Positions 17,722-25,420 of a stretch of 64,000 bases of DNA are shown here, in pieces (positions within the stretch are counted from its first letter, which is position 1; every line of letters starts with the position of its first letter). Origin of the DNA: Actinomycetota bacterium (lineage in GTDB: Bacteria; Actinomycetota; Acidimicrobiia; Acidimicrobiales; RAAP-2); assembly GCA_021324355.1 (NCBI GenBank), contig JAJPJD010000049.1:181314-245313 (forward strand), in the 5' to 3' direction. The notes under the pieces are model-generated. The model was given only the letters and a program-made list of their open reading frames with translations. It had not been told where the DNA came from and searched no databases. A program made the translations under genes and the position numbers.

Positions 17722-18675
17722 TTACTGGCTCCCTTGGGCCGCCTGGCTGCGGGTACCGCTCTGCTCGGCGATGCGCTCTGCCCGTTCGAGGATGCCGGCG
17801 AAGATGCGGGCGGTCGCGGCGTCGATCATGACCCCGCCGAGGTTGGCCGCCCCCTCGCCGGCTGCCTCGGCCCGAGCGACCGCCTCGACGACCGCTCGAG
17901 CCCGCTGCGCCTCCTCAGCGGTGGGGGAGAAGACCTCGTTAGCGATCGGGATTTGGTTGGGATGAATGGCCCACTTCCCGACAGCACCGAGGGTGGCCGC
18001 CCACGCCGCTTCGCGCCGGTAGGCGGCGTCGTTGCGGAAGTTCGCGTACGGCCCGTCGATCGCGTCGAGACCGTGGGCCCGGGCGGCCACGATCATGCGG
18101 TTCCGCGCGTAGTGCCACATGTCTCCCGGGTAACGGTCGGCCCCCTCGCCGATGTGGCCGGTCCGGATGCCCTGGGAGGCCGAGAGGTCTCCTACCCCGA
18201 GGATCAACGCCTCCAGGCGGGGAGAGCAGCCGGCGATCTCCTCGACCCTGGCCAAGGCCTCGGTCTCTTCGATGAGGACCTCGAGTCCGATCCGACCGCC
18301 AGGAAGGCCGAGCTTGGCTTCCAGCTGATCGAGCAGGGTCTCGACGAACCAGATGTCCCGAGGAGCCTTGACCTTGGGCAGGATCAGCAGGTCGACCGCG
18401 TTCGGGGCGCCGGTGACGACCTGGACGATGTCGTCGTGGCACCACGGGGTGTGGGTGCCGTTGACCCTGACCGCGCGGGTCTTGGGCCCCCAGTCGAGGC
18501 GGTTGAGGGCATCGACCACCAACGAGCGAGCCCGGGGCTTCTCTGCCGGAGCGACCGCGTCCTCCAGGTCCAAGAACACGAGGTCGGCGTCGCTCGCCGC
18601 CGCCTTGGCCATCATGGCCTCGCTGGTCCCCGGCGTGGAGAGCTCCGACCGCCTGAGCCGGAAAGGCCTGGTCAT
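17722..18675 (-). CDS. CitE/malyl-CoA-lyase-like HpcH/HpaI aldolase family protein
   Basis: A 317-residue TIM-barrel beta-hydroxyacyl-CoA lyase of the CitE/L-malyl-CoA lyase type. RRSELSTPGTSEAMM is the N-terminal signature; DLVFLDLEDAVAP supplies the Mg2+-site region; RAVRVNGTHTPWCHDD, LILPKVKAP, GLEVLIEETEAL and ALILGVGDLSAS are family motifs, with GKWAIHPNQIPI near the C-terminus. It would cleave or form malyl-, beta-methylmalyl- or citramalyl-CoA. ATG 18675 overlaps the stop of the upstream CoA transferase (ATGA), so translation is coupled. It is the last gene of a four-gene minus-strand operon with the transferase and two MaoC proteins. Confidence 0.92.
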   Translation of the reverse strand: MTRPFRLRRSELSTPGTSEAMMAKAAASDADLVFLDLEDAVAPAEKPRARSLVVDALNRLDWGPKTRAVRVNGTHTPWCHDDIVQVVTGAPNAVDLLILPKVKAPRDIWFVETLLDQLEAKLGLPGGRIGLEVLIEETEALARVEEIAGCSPRLEALILGVGDLSASQGIRTGHIGEGADRYPGDMWHYARNRMIVAARAHGLDAIDGPYANFRNDAAYRREAAWAATLGAVGKWAIHPNQIPIANEVFSPTAEEAQRARAVVEAVARAEAAGEGAANLGGVMIDAATARIFAGILERAERIAEQSGTRSQAAQGSQ

Positions 18676-19859
18676 CGGGTCCTCCTCTCGAGCTCGGCCC
18701 GGACCTCCTCGTTGTGCTCGCCCAGTTTGGGAGCCCGCCGGAAGACCGAGGTCGGGGTCGCGCTGTAGCGGATCGGGGGGGCCGGGAATACCCCTGGGCG
18801 GGGGCTTCCTGGGTGTTCGATCGCGACCAGCATCTGGCGGGCCTGTAGGTGGGGGTCGGTGAACAGGTCAGGAGCCCGGTGCACCGGGCCCACCGGGACC
18901 TGACCACCGAGCGCCCGCACGATCTCGGCGGTCGTGCGGGTCGAGGTCCAGTTGCAGACCACCTCACGGACCAGCGGGGCATTGGCGACCCGTTCTCGGT
19001 TGGTCCGGGTCCGCTCGTCGTCGATGAGGTCTTCGCGCCCGATGATCCGGCACAGCCGTTCCCAGTGGTTCGGGGTGGGAGCAGCGATCGCACAGAGCCC
19101 ATCGGCGGTCGGATAGAGGTCGAAGGGCGAGAGCTGGGGGTGGCTGTTGCCGACCGGTTGAGTCACGAACCCCCCGTAGGAGTAGCGATAGACGGCAGCC
19201 TCGCACAGGGCCACGAGGGCGTCGTAGAGGGCGATGTCCATGAACTGGCCTTCACCGGTCATGCGGGCGTGGTGCACTGCGGCGACGATCCCGAGTGCCG
19301 CCATGGTCGCCGGGTACAGGTCTCCGATGCTCGGGCCGATGCGAACCATCTCCCCATCAGCCGTCCCCGTCATCGACACGGCACCGCTCATGGCCTGCGC
19401 CACGACGTCGTAGGAGGGCCAGTGGGCGTATGGGCTCTCGCCGCTGCGAGGATCGCCGAAGCCACGGATCGCGGCGTAGACGAGGCGGGGGTTGCGCTGG
19501 TGGAGGTGCTCGAACGAGAGCTCGAAGCGCTCCATCACTCCGACACGGAAGTTCTCGACAAGGACATCGGCGTCCTCGACCAGTGCCACCAAGAAGGCTC
19601 GGTCTTCTGGCTGGTCCAGGTCGAGGACGATCCCTCGCTTGTTCCGATTGATGCTGGCGAAGTAGCCGCCGAAGGCGTGCTCCTCGTCCTGCTCCATGAA
19701 CGGTCCGCCGAAGCGCGGGATGTCGCCACGGGGAGGCTCCACCTTGATCACGTCGGCCCCGAGGTCACCAAGGAGCATGGTGCAGAACGGACCAGCGAGG
19801 GCCTGGGTCAGGTCGACCACTTTGATCCCGCGGAGCGGTCCCGTTGGCTCGGTCGCCAT
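18672..19859 (-). CDS. CaiB/BaiF-family (class III) CoA transferase
   Basis: A 395-residue class III CoA transferase. LRGIKVVDLTQALAGPFCTM and LGDLGADVIKVEPP form the N-terminus, INRNKRGIVLDLDQ is the second motif, and YAHWPSYDVVAQAMSG contains the catalytic Asp in the SYD position. APKLGEHNEEV is the usual C-terminal motif. ATG 19859 is preceded by a GAGAGAG stretch. A GTG at 19907 overlaps the stop of the upstream MaoC gene (GTGA) and would add 16 residues; it remains possible. Its lyase and hydratase neighbours resemble the partners of mesaconyl-CoA C1-C4 transferase or itaconate CoA transferase. Confidence 0.9.
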   Translation of the reverse strand: MATEPTGPLRGIKVVDLTQALAGPFCTMLLGDLGADVIKVEPPRGDIPRFGGPFMEQDEEHAFGGYFASINRNKRGIVLDLDQPEDRAFLVALVEDADVLVENFRVGVMERFELSFEHLHQRNPRLVYAAIRGFGDPRSGESPYAHWPSYDVVAQAMSGAVSMTGTADGEMVRIGPSIGDLYPATMAALGIVAAVHHARMTGEGQFMDIALYDALVALCEAAVYRYSYGGFVTQPVGNSHPQLSPFDLYPTADGLCAIAAPTPNHWERLCRIIGREDLIDDERTRTNRERVANAPLVREVVCNWTSTRTTAEIVRALGGQVPVGPVHRAPDLFTDPHLQARQMLVAIEHPGSPRPGVFPAPPIRYSATPTSVFRRAPKLGEHNEEVRAELERRTR

Positions 19860-19903
19860 GGGCGCAACTCTCTCGTGGAGCGACCGGTGATCGGGGATGC
19901 CGC

Positions 19904-20389
19904 TCACCGTCCGGCCCAGTGGCTCCGTCGTTTGACCATGATTGATCGATCCCCCTCGAACACGACCACCTGGTCCTGGTTTACGCCCCAGTGGTGGAAG
20001 GTGACGATCCCGGCATCGTCCCGCTCGGCTGGTTCGGTGGAGACGACCTCGCTGTAGGCGGTGATGGAGTCCCCGTGGTGGACTGGGGCCCGGAAGCGCA
20101 GGTTGTCGAGGCCCAGCTCAGCGAGAGCGTTCTCTGCGGTGTCCTCGCTGGTCAAGCCAATCGTGACCGAGGCGGTAATGAGCCCGAAGACCACCCGTCC
20201 GCTTCCGAGTGGCGAGCCCTTGAGGAAGTGCTCGTTCCAGTGGGCTTGCGCAGTGTTCATGACGAGCTTGGCCAGCATGGCCCCTTCGACCTCTCCGAGG
20301 GTGGCTGAGCGGGGGTGGCGAACCCGCTGACCTACCTGGAAGTCCTCGAAGTATGTCGAACTCCCGGTGAGTTGCGATGCCCGGGTCAT
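19904..20389 (-). CDS. MaoC-family single-hotdog protein (dehydratase-like, first of a pair)
   Basis: A 161-residue single-hotdog MaoC-like protein. TYFEDFQVGQRVRH is the family N-terminus, followed by NTAQAHWNEHF where hydratases carry their His-containing active-site helix, then FGLITASVTIGL, LRFRAPVHHGDSI and VFEGDRSIMVKRR. ATG 20389 overlaps the stop of the next MaoC gene (ATGA). Two adjacent, unequal MaoC genes often encode a heteromeric hydratase, and this one departs more from the usual D-x4-N-P-x-H pattern than standard members. Likely substrates from context are mesaconyl-, itaconyl- or related enoyl-CoA. Confidence 0.87.
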   Translation of the reverse strand: MTRASQLTGSSTYFEDFQVGQRVRHPRSATLGEVEGAMLAKLVMNTAQAHWNEHFLKGSPLGSGRVVFGLITASVTIGLTSEDTAENALAELGLDNLRFRAPVHHGDSITAYSEVVSTEPAERDDAGIVTFHHWGVNQDQVVVFEGDRSIMVKRRSHWAGR

Positions 20390-20877
20390 CGGGTCCGCGT
20401 CCTCATGGCGACAAGGTTGGTGCGCTGGCAGTCCACCACGACCTCATCCCGTTGGTTCCTCCCTTCGGTGTGCCATGTCACCGTTCCCATTCCTGGTCTG
20501 CTGTTCGACTCTCGCTTTGCCACCACTACGGAACGGGCACTGAGGGTGTCGCCGGGATAGACGGGGCGGTGAAAGCGACAGCGGTCCAGTCCGAGAAACG
20601 GCCCGCCGGCCTCGCTCAGGTCTTCGACCGAGAGGCCGACCACCGTGCAGAGCACCAACAACGGGTTGATGACGAGGTCGGGGTGCCCGTGTGTTTGAGC
20701 ATAGGCAACGTTGAGGTACATCGGGCTCCAGTGACAGGTGGCAGTGGAAAACAGCGAGTTGTCCCCAGCGCTCAGGGTCCGGCCCCAGTGGTGGTCGAAC
20801 TGCTGGCCGACCTCGAAGTCCTCGTAGAGGTGGCCGCGGGTGATTGCGACGAAGTCGTTGGGGTCGAAGTTGCTCAT
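20386..20877 (-). CDS. MaoC-family single-hotdog protein (dehydratase-like, second of a pair)
   Basis: A 163-residue single-hotdog MaoC protein and the first gene of the four-gene minus-strand operon. HLYEDFEVGQQFDHHWGRTL opens the domain, TATCHWSPMYLNVAYAQ occupies the active-site helix, and NPLLVLCTVVGLSVEDLSE, CRFHRPVYPGDTL, SKRES-like VVAKRESNSRPGMG and TEGRNQRDEVVV follow. The last segments resemble Rv2499c-type MaoC proteins linked to the CitE-like lyase Rv2498c in mycobacteria. ATG 20877 is the natural start. It is divergent from the acyl-CoA dehydrogenase gene, with a perfect palindrome between them. Confidence 0.88.
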   Translation of the reverse strand: MSNFDPNDFVAITRGHLYEDFEVGQQFDHHWGRTLSAGDNSLFSTATCHWSPMYLNVAYAQTHGHPDLVINPLLVLCTVVGLSVEDLSEAGGPFLGLDRCRFHRPVYPGDTLSARSVVVAKRESNSRPGMGTVTWHTEGRNQRDEVVVDCQRTNLVAMRTRTR

Positions 20878-21011
20878 CTGCGCGAGCAGATGGTCGGTGG
20901 AACGACGCCAGGAGTTGGGTCGGTCGGGGTCTGCTGGACGATCATCGGCGGCAGTCTGGTTCTCGGTGGTCGTGCACGGTCGCCCGGTCCTCGGTCGCCT
21001 CCGGATGGATT

Positions 21012-21026
21012 GTCCTACGATAGGAC
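21012..21026. promoter_or_regulatory. Perfect 15-bp palindrome before the acyl-CoA dehydrogenase start
   Basis: GTCCTACGATAGGAC is a perfect 6-3-6 inverted repeat four bases upstream of the GTG start at 21031 and about 135 bases upstream of the divergent maoC start. Its placement and symmetry fit an operator for a dimeric repressor such as a TetR-type regulator; no such regulator is encoded nearby. The central TACGAT could also serve as a -10 box for a leaderless message. Confidence 0.5.
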
Positions 21027-21030
21027 GACT

Positions 21031-22230
21031 GTGGAACTGCTGCCGGCCGCCCCGCCATCGCTTCCAGCCGCATATGCGACCGATGAGCGGTTGGCCATCA
21101 GGGACCTGGCTCGGGAGTTTGCGATGCGCGAGGTCCTCCCGGTGGCCAACGAGCTGGATCCGGTCCAGGGCCTGATCCCCGATCGCATCCGGAACCAGAT
21201 GGCGGACATGGGGTTCTTTGGGATCTTGATCCCGGAGCGCTACGGAGGCCTCGGCCTGGGGTTGTTCGAGTACTGCCTGGTGACCGAGGAGCTTGCTCGG
21301 GCCTGGATGAGCGTCGCCAGCCTCATTGCCCGGGGCAATGGCCTTGGCGGCGGTTTCAGCGAGTCCCAGCGGGAGGCCCTCCTGCCCAGGGTCGCCCGGG
21401 GGGAATGGCTCGGCGCGTTCGCGCTGTCCGAGCCCGACGCAGGGTCCGACATCGCCTCGATCCGGACCAGGGCCGAGCGTGATGGCGATGGCTGGGTGAT
21501 CAACGGCCAAAAGATGTGGTGCACGTTTGCCGACCAAGCCGATTTCCTCATCATCGTGGCCCGCACCACTCCCTACGACCCATCCAACCGCCATGCCGGC
21601 ATCCGCAACTTCTATGTCCCCAAGGAGCGAGGCAGCTTCCCGCCGGGGGTGACGGGCAACCCAATCCGCAAGATTGGCTATCACGGCTGGAAGACCTGGG
21701 AGCTCTCCTTCAACGATCTCCGGGTGCCGGCTGAGGCACTCCTAGGTCAGGAGCGTCCGAGCACCGACGCCACCACTGGGTTCCGGAACGTCAGCCGAGG
21801 ATTGTCCAGTGCCCGCGTCCACACTGCGGCGCGCAGCATCGGCCTCGCTCGAGGTGCACTTGAGGATTCGATCAACTACGTACAGCAGCGCAAGCAGTTC
21901 GATCGGCCAATCGGGGAGTTCCAGGCAATTCGATTCAAGATCGCCAAGATGGCGGCCGAGATCGAGTCCTGCCGCGCACTCATGTACCAGGTCGCGAGCG
22001 ATGCCGATGCCGGCCTGCCAGTTGATGCCCAGGCGTCGATGGTGAAGTACCTGGCGAGCGAGATGTCTGAGCGAGTGACCAGCGAGGCGCTGCAGATCCA
22101 CGGCGGAGCGGGCTACACAACGGACTTCCCGATCGAGCGGTACTGGCGTGACGCTCGCCTGACCAAGATCTTCGAGGGCACCTCAGAGATCCAGTTGCGG
22201 ATCATCTCAGATAGGTATTTGCCGCGTTAG
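21031..22230 (+). CDS. Acyl-CoA dehydrogenase
   Basis: A 399-residue acyl-CoA dehydrogenase. The alpha-helical N-terminal domain (LAIRDLAREFAMREVLPVAN, MGFFGILIPERYGGLGL) is followed by FALSEPDAGSDIAS and NGQKMWCTFADQADF, then the C-terminal helical domain with QRKQFDRPIGEFQAIRFK, LQIHGGAGYTTDFPIERYWRDAR and EGTSEIQLRIISDRYL; the Glu of EGTSEIQ is in the position of the catalytic base in medium-chain-type enzymes. GTG 21031 is used; TTG 21010 would run through the palindrome. In this setting a methylsuccinyl-CoA or branched short-chain acyl-CoA substrate is plausible but not shown. Confidence 0.92.
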   Translation: MELLPAAPPSLPAAYATDERLAIRDLAREFAMREVLPVANELDPVQGLIPDRIRNQMADMGFFGILIPERYGGLGLGLFEYCLVTEELARAWMSVASLIARGNGLGGGFSESQREALLPRVARGEWLGAFALSEPDAGSDIASIRTRAERDGDGWVINGQKMWCTFADQADFLIIVARTTPYDPSNRHAGIRNFYVPKERGSFPPGVTGNPIRKIGYHGWKTWELSFNDLRVPAEALLGQERPSTDATTGFRNVSRGLSSARVHTAARSIGLARGALEDSINYVQQRKQFDRPIGEFQAIRFKIAKMAAEIESCRALMYQVASDADAGLPVDAQASMVKYLASEMSERVTSEALQIHGGAGYTTDFPIERYWRDARLTKIFEGTSEIQLRIISDRYLPR

Positions 22231-22242
22231 TGCCGCCGGTAC

Positions 22243-22437
22243 CTATTCCTCGACGATTTCGATCGCGTACTCCGGGCAATTGGCAACCGCCAACCTGGCC
22301 GCGTGTTCGAGGTGGCTCGGTACGACATCGACCTTGACTGATGACAAGCCGTAGTCGTCAACGTCGAAGAGGTCGGCTGCCAGTGCGATACAGCGGGCAT
22401 GTCCCTCGCATTTGTCGGGGTCGACTCGGATCCGCAC
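22243..22437 (-). CDS. [3Fe-4S]-type ferredoxin
   Basis: A 64-residue ferredoxin. DPDKCEGHARC and NCPEYAI give the three-cysteine pattern C-x-x-His-x-x-C...C-P of actinobacterial ferredoxins that feed P450s, where His replaces the second cysteine of the usual motif. GTG 22437 is preceded by GGGGAGGAAGGGCA; the longer frame upstream is a P450 shadow. The P450 stop at 22452 is only 15 bases upstream, so the pair is co-transcribed and the ferredoxin should deliver electrons to that P450. No ferredoxin reductase is in the window. Confidence 0.93.
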   Translation of the reverse strand: MRIRVDPDKCEGHARCIALAADLFDVDDYGLSSVKVDVVPSHLEHAARLAVANCPEYAIEIVEE

Positions 22438-22451
22438 TGCCCTTCCTCCCC

Positions 22452-23657
22452 TCAGAACTCGACCGGGAGCACGCGCGGACCTCGAACCTGACCGCCTGCC
22501 CACTTGACCTGATCCGGATCGGTGATCCGGAATTCCGGAATCACTTTCAGCCACTCTTCCAGTGCCACCTGGAGCTCCATGCGCGCCAGGTTCGATCCGG
22601 CGCAGCGGTGGATGCCGGCGCCAAAGGCAATGTGGCGGTTGTGCTCTCTGGTTAGGTCTACAGTGTCGGGTTCGACGAACGCCTCCGGGTCACGGTTGGC
22701 GGCAGCGAACGTCAACAGCACCTTGTCGCCGGCTCGCATGGGGCAGCCGGCGAACTCGATGTCTTGGGCCACCTCCCGTGCCATTGTCACCGGTGAGTAG
22801 GCCCGCAGCAGCTCCTCGATCGCGCTTGGCATGATCTCAGGTCGCTCGACGAGAAGCCGCTGGTCCTCTGGGTGCCCGCCGAGGTGCCACAACGCAGCCC
22901 CGATCGAACTCCATGTCGTGTCCACGCCTGCGACCAGTAGGAGGACGACGATGCCCAGGATGACGCTGTCATCGATCGGTGACCCGTCAACCTCGGCCTG
23001 CAATAGGGAAGAGATCAGATCCTCGCCTGGCTCCTTCTTTCTGAGCACGAGCTGATTGATGAAGAACTCGATGAACGCGTCACTGGTGTCACTGCGTCTC
23101 TCCGGGTTTTCGGCGAACTCGAGAACGTCTCGCACCCATCCAGTGAAGGTGTCTGACATCTCCTCGGGAACGCCGAGGATGTGTGCGATGACCCGAACTG
23201 GGATCTGCTGGGCGTAGTCAACCGCTGCATCGGCGTGGCCAGTTGAGGCGAACCGGTCGAGGAGCGCACGGCAAATGCTTCGGGTCATGGGGACGTAACC
23301 GGCCACCCGCCGATGTGAGAACCACGGAAGAATGAGCCTTCGGGTCCAGGTGTGCAGCGGAGGATCAGCCGATATCGGGGGCAGTCCATAGGTGAGTGGG
23401 TCATCCCCTCCGTCCAGCTCCGCTCCCTCTGGAGGCTTGAAGGGGATGACCCCCACATCACGCGAGCTGAAGTGCTCGATGTCATGCGCGATCGCGTTCA
23501 CATCTTCGTAGCGGGTCGGGAGCCAAGTCGATCCGCGCCGGTCAGTGTGGGCGATCGGGCAGCGGGAGCGGAGGTCCGCCCAGATGGGGAACGGGTCCTT
23601 GACATACCCGGGATCCAGGACATCGAAGTCAGTCGCCCATTCCTTTACTGGCTCCAT
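22452..23657 (-). CDS. Cytochrome P450
   Basis: A 401-residue soluble bacterial P450. VAGVDTTWS is the I-helix oxygen-activation motif, EELLR the ExxR motif, and FGAGIHRCAG the haem-binding loop with the thiolate Cys at about residue 352. ATG 23657 has AAGGAG eight bases upstream; the GTG three codons earlier sits on top of that site and is rejected. The downstream [3Fe-4S] ferredoxin is its likely redox partner. The neighbouring Baeyer-Villiger-type monooxygenase suggests joint oxidation of a hydrophobic, perhaps terpenoid or alicyclic, substrate. Mycobacterial P450s of similar context act on sterols and terpenes; no specific family can be assigned. Confidence 0.95.
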   Translation of the reverse strand: MEPVKEWATDFDVLDPGYVKDPFPIWADLRSRCPIAHTDRRGSTWLPTRYEDVNAIAHDIEHFSSRDVGVIPFKPPEGAELDGGDDPLTYGLPPISADPPLHTWTRRLILPWFSHRRVAGYVPMTRSICRALLDRFASTGHADAAVDYAQQIPVRVIAHILGVPEEMSDTFTGWVRDVLEFAENPERRSDTSDAFIEFFINQLVLRKKEPGEDLISSLLQAEVDGSPIDDSVILGIVVLLLVAGVDTTWSSIGAALWHLGGHPEDQRLLVERPEIMPSAIEELLRAYSPVTMAREVAQDIEFAGCPMRAGDKVLLTFAAANRDPEAFVEPDTVDLTREHNRHIAFGAGIHRCAGSNLARMELQVALEEWLKVIPEFRITDPDQVKWAGGQVRGPRVLPVEF

Positions 23658-23792
23658 CAAGGACACTCCTTGGGCATCAAATACGGCGGCCGAGCGGGAT
23701 CCTAGACCACCAAAGCGCGCACTGGCGGTTTGTTGGACCTGACGCCAGGCGGGGGTTCGACCGTTCTGGGCACGGTCACCGGACTGTGAATG

Positions 23793-25310
23793 TCAGGCGT
23801 AGACCAGCGAACCGTCGTCGAGGTCGGCAGAAGGCAGAATCTCCTTCTCAGTCGAGTACTCGTGCAGCAGCTGCCACGGCTCTCGGTCGCCTTGCTTGGG
23901 AAGCAGGTGCAGTGAGCGGGTCAAGTAGCCGGGATTGAAGTTCTCGGGATCTACCCAAGGTCCAAGAGTCATCTCGGACTCCTCGTCGCGCAGGCGGGGT
24001 GTGACTACTTCTGCCCCCAGCTCAGCCATGTGTGTGAGCAGTCGGCAGACAAACTCTGCGATCAAATCGGCACGTAAGGTCCAGCTGGCGCGGAAATAGC
24101 CGAAAACATACGCAAGGTTTGGGACCTCAGTGAACATGATCCCGCGGTAGGTAACAGTCTGCGCGAAGTCGACCGGGCAATCGTCGACGCAAAACGCAAT
24201 GTCACCCATGACGTTCATGTTGAACCCGGTCGCCGCGATGATGACGTCTGCGGGGAGTAGCTGACCCGATCCGACCTCGACGCCGTCGGGCGTGAACCGC
24301 CGGATGTGGTCAGTTACCACCGTTACCTTTCCTGCTCTGATCCACTTGAAGAGGTCGCCCTCTGGGAGGACCGCGATCCGTTGCTGCCACGGGCGGTATG
24401 AGGGACTGAAGTGTCGTTCGAAATCGAATCCGTCAGGGAGGAGGGCTCTCACGGAGTCGAGAAGCATCTGTCGGAGGGCCTCCGGCTGCTCGAACGACAT
24501 CCTGGTTATCGCATCCATGTCGCGGGTGATCTTGCGCCTCACGATCTCATGGGTCCATTCGTCAGGGATCTCGAGCTCCCGAAGCGTCTCGGCCAGCTCA
24601 TTGACGTTGGGTCGTACGAAGTAGTAAGTCGGCGAGCGCTGCAACATCGTGACGTGGCCCGCTTGCTCAGCTATCGCGGGAATAAGTGTGGCGGCAGTCG
24701 CTCCGGAACCAATGACTACGATCCGCTTCCCCGACCAGTCGAGGTCCTCTGGCCACTGCTGGGGATGAATGAGCGTGCCCTGAAAGGTTTCAAGCCTCTC
24801 CCAGTCAGGAATGTGGACCTCATCATGGCGGTAGTAACCGCTGCACACCCACAAGAAGTTGGCGCTGAAGACGAGCTGCTGGCGCGTGTCGGTCCTCACG
24901 ACGTCCAGTGTCCAAGTGTGGTTCTTGCTGGACCAAGCAGCCCGCTCGATACGGTGGCGGTAGCGAATGCGATCGGCGAGGCGGTTCTCATCGATGACCT
25001 CGCCGAGGTACTTGTTTATTTCCTCACCCGAAGCGATGGGGGCACCCAGCCACGGTTTGAATCGGTAGCCGAAGGTAAACAGGTCGCTGTCGGAGCGGAC
25101 GCCGGGGTATCGATGTGTCCACCAAGTTCCACCGAAAGTCTCCTGTGCTTCGAGGATCACGAAGCGCTTATCAGGGCATTGAGCAGCGAGGTGGCAGGCT
25201 GCCCCGATTCCTGAGATTCCGGCTCCGACGATGACGACGTCGAAGTGATCGATCTCAGGCAGGCCGGGACCCGCTTCCGCGTCGAGTGGTTCAGCGAGCG
25301 TCGTCGCCAT
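23793..25310 (-). CDS. FAD-dependent Baeyer-Villiger-type monooxygenase
   Basis: A 505-residue flavin monooxygenase with two Rossmann motifs: VVIVGAGISGIGAA near the N-terminus for FAD and VVIGSGATAATLIPA in the middle for NADPH. Between them FQGTLIHPQQWPED fits the type I Baeyer-Villiger fingerprint FxGxxxHxxxWP. LPADVIIAATGFN is the C-terminal ATG motif. The overall layout resembles EthA-type enzymes. It would insert oxygen into a ketone or oxidise a heteroatom. ATG 25310 follows AGGAGG; the longer frame to 25379 lacks this. It lies upstream of the P450-ferredoxin pair on the same strand and is divergent from the LLM oxidoreductase. Confidence 0.93.
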   Translation of the reverse strand: MATTLAEPLDAEAGPGLPEIDHFDVVIVGAGISGIGAACHLAAQCPDKRFVILEAQETFGGTWWTHRYPGVRSDSDLFTFGYRFKPWLGAPIASGEEINKYLGEVIDENRLADRIRYRHRIERAAWSSKNHTWTLDVVRTDTRQQLVFSANFLWVCSGYYRHDEVHIPDWERLETFQGTLIHPQQWPEDLDWSGKRIVVIGSGATAATLIPAIAEQAGHVTMLQRSPTYYFVRPNVNELAETLRELEIPDEWTHEIVRRKITRDMDAITRMSFEQPEALRQMLLDSVRALLPDGFDFERHFSPSYRPWQQRIAVLPEGDLFKWIRAGKVTVVTDHIRRFTPDGVEVGSGQLLPADVIIAATGFNMNVMGDIAFCVDDCPVDFAQTVTYRGIMFTEVPNLAYVFGYFRASWTLRADLIAEFVCRLLTHMAELGAEVVTPRLRDEESEMTLGPWVDPENFNPGYLTRSLHLLPKQGDREPWQLLHEYSTEKEILPSADLDDGSLVYA

Positions 25311-25420
25311 CGGCCCTCCTCGTCTCGTCGATCCTCGATCAGATCGTACCGAAGAGCGGGGGTTGGCCTGGGCGGACATCCAGTGGTCTTCACCAACGCG
25401 GCGTCGTAGGCTGTCATTGC

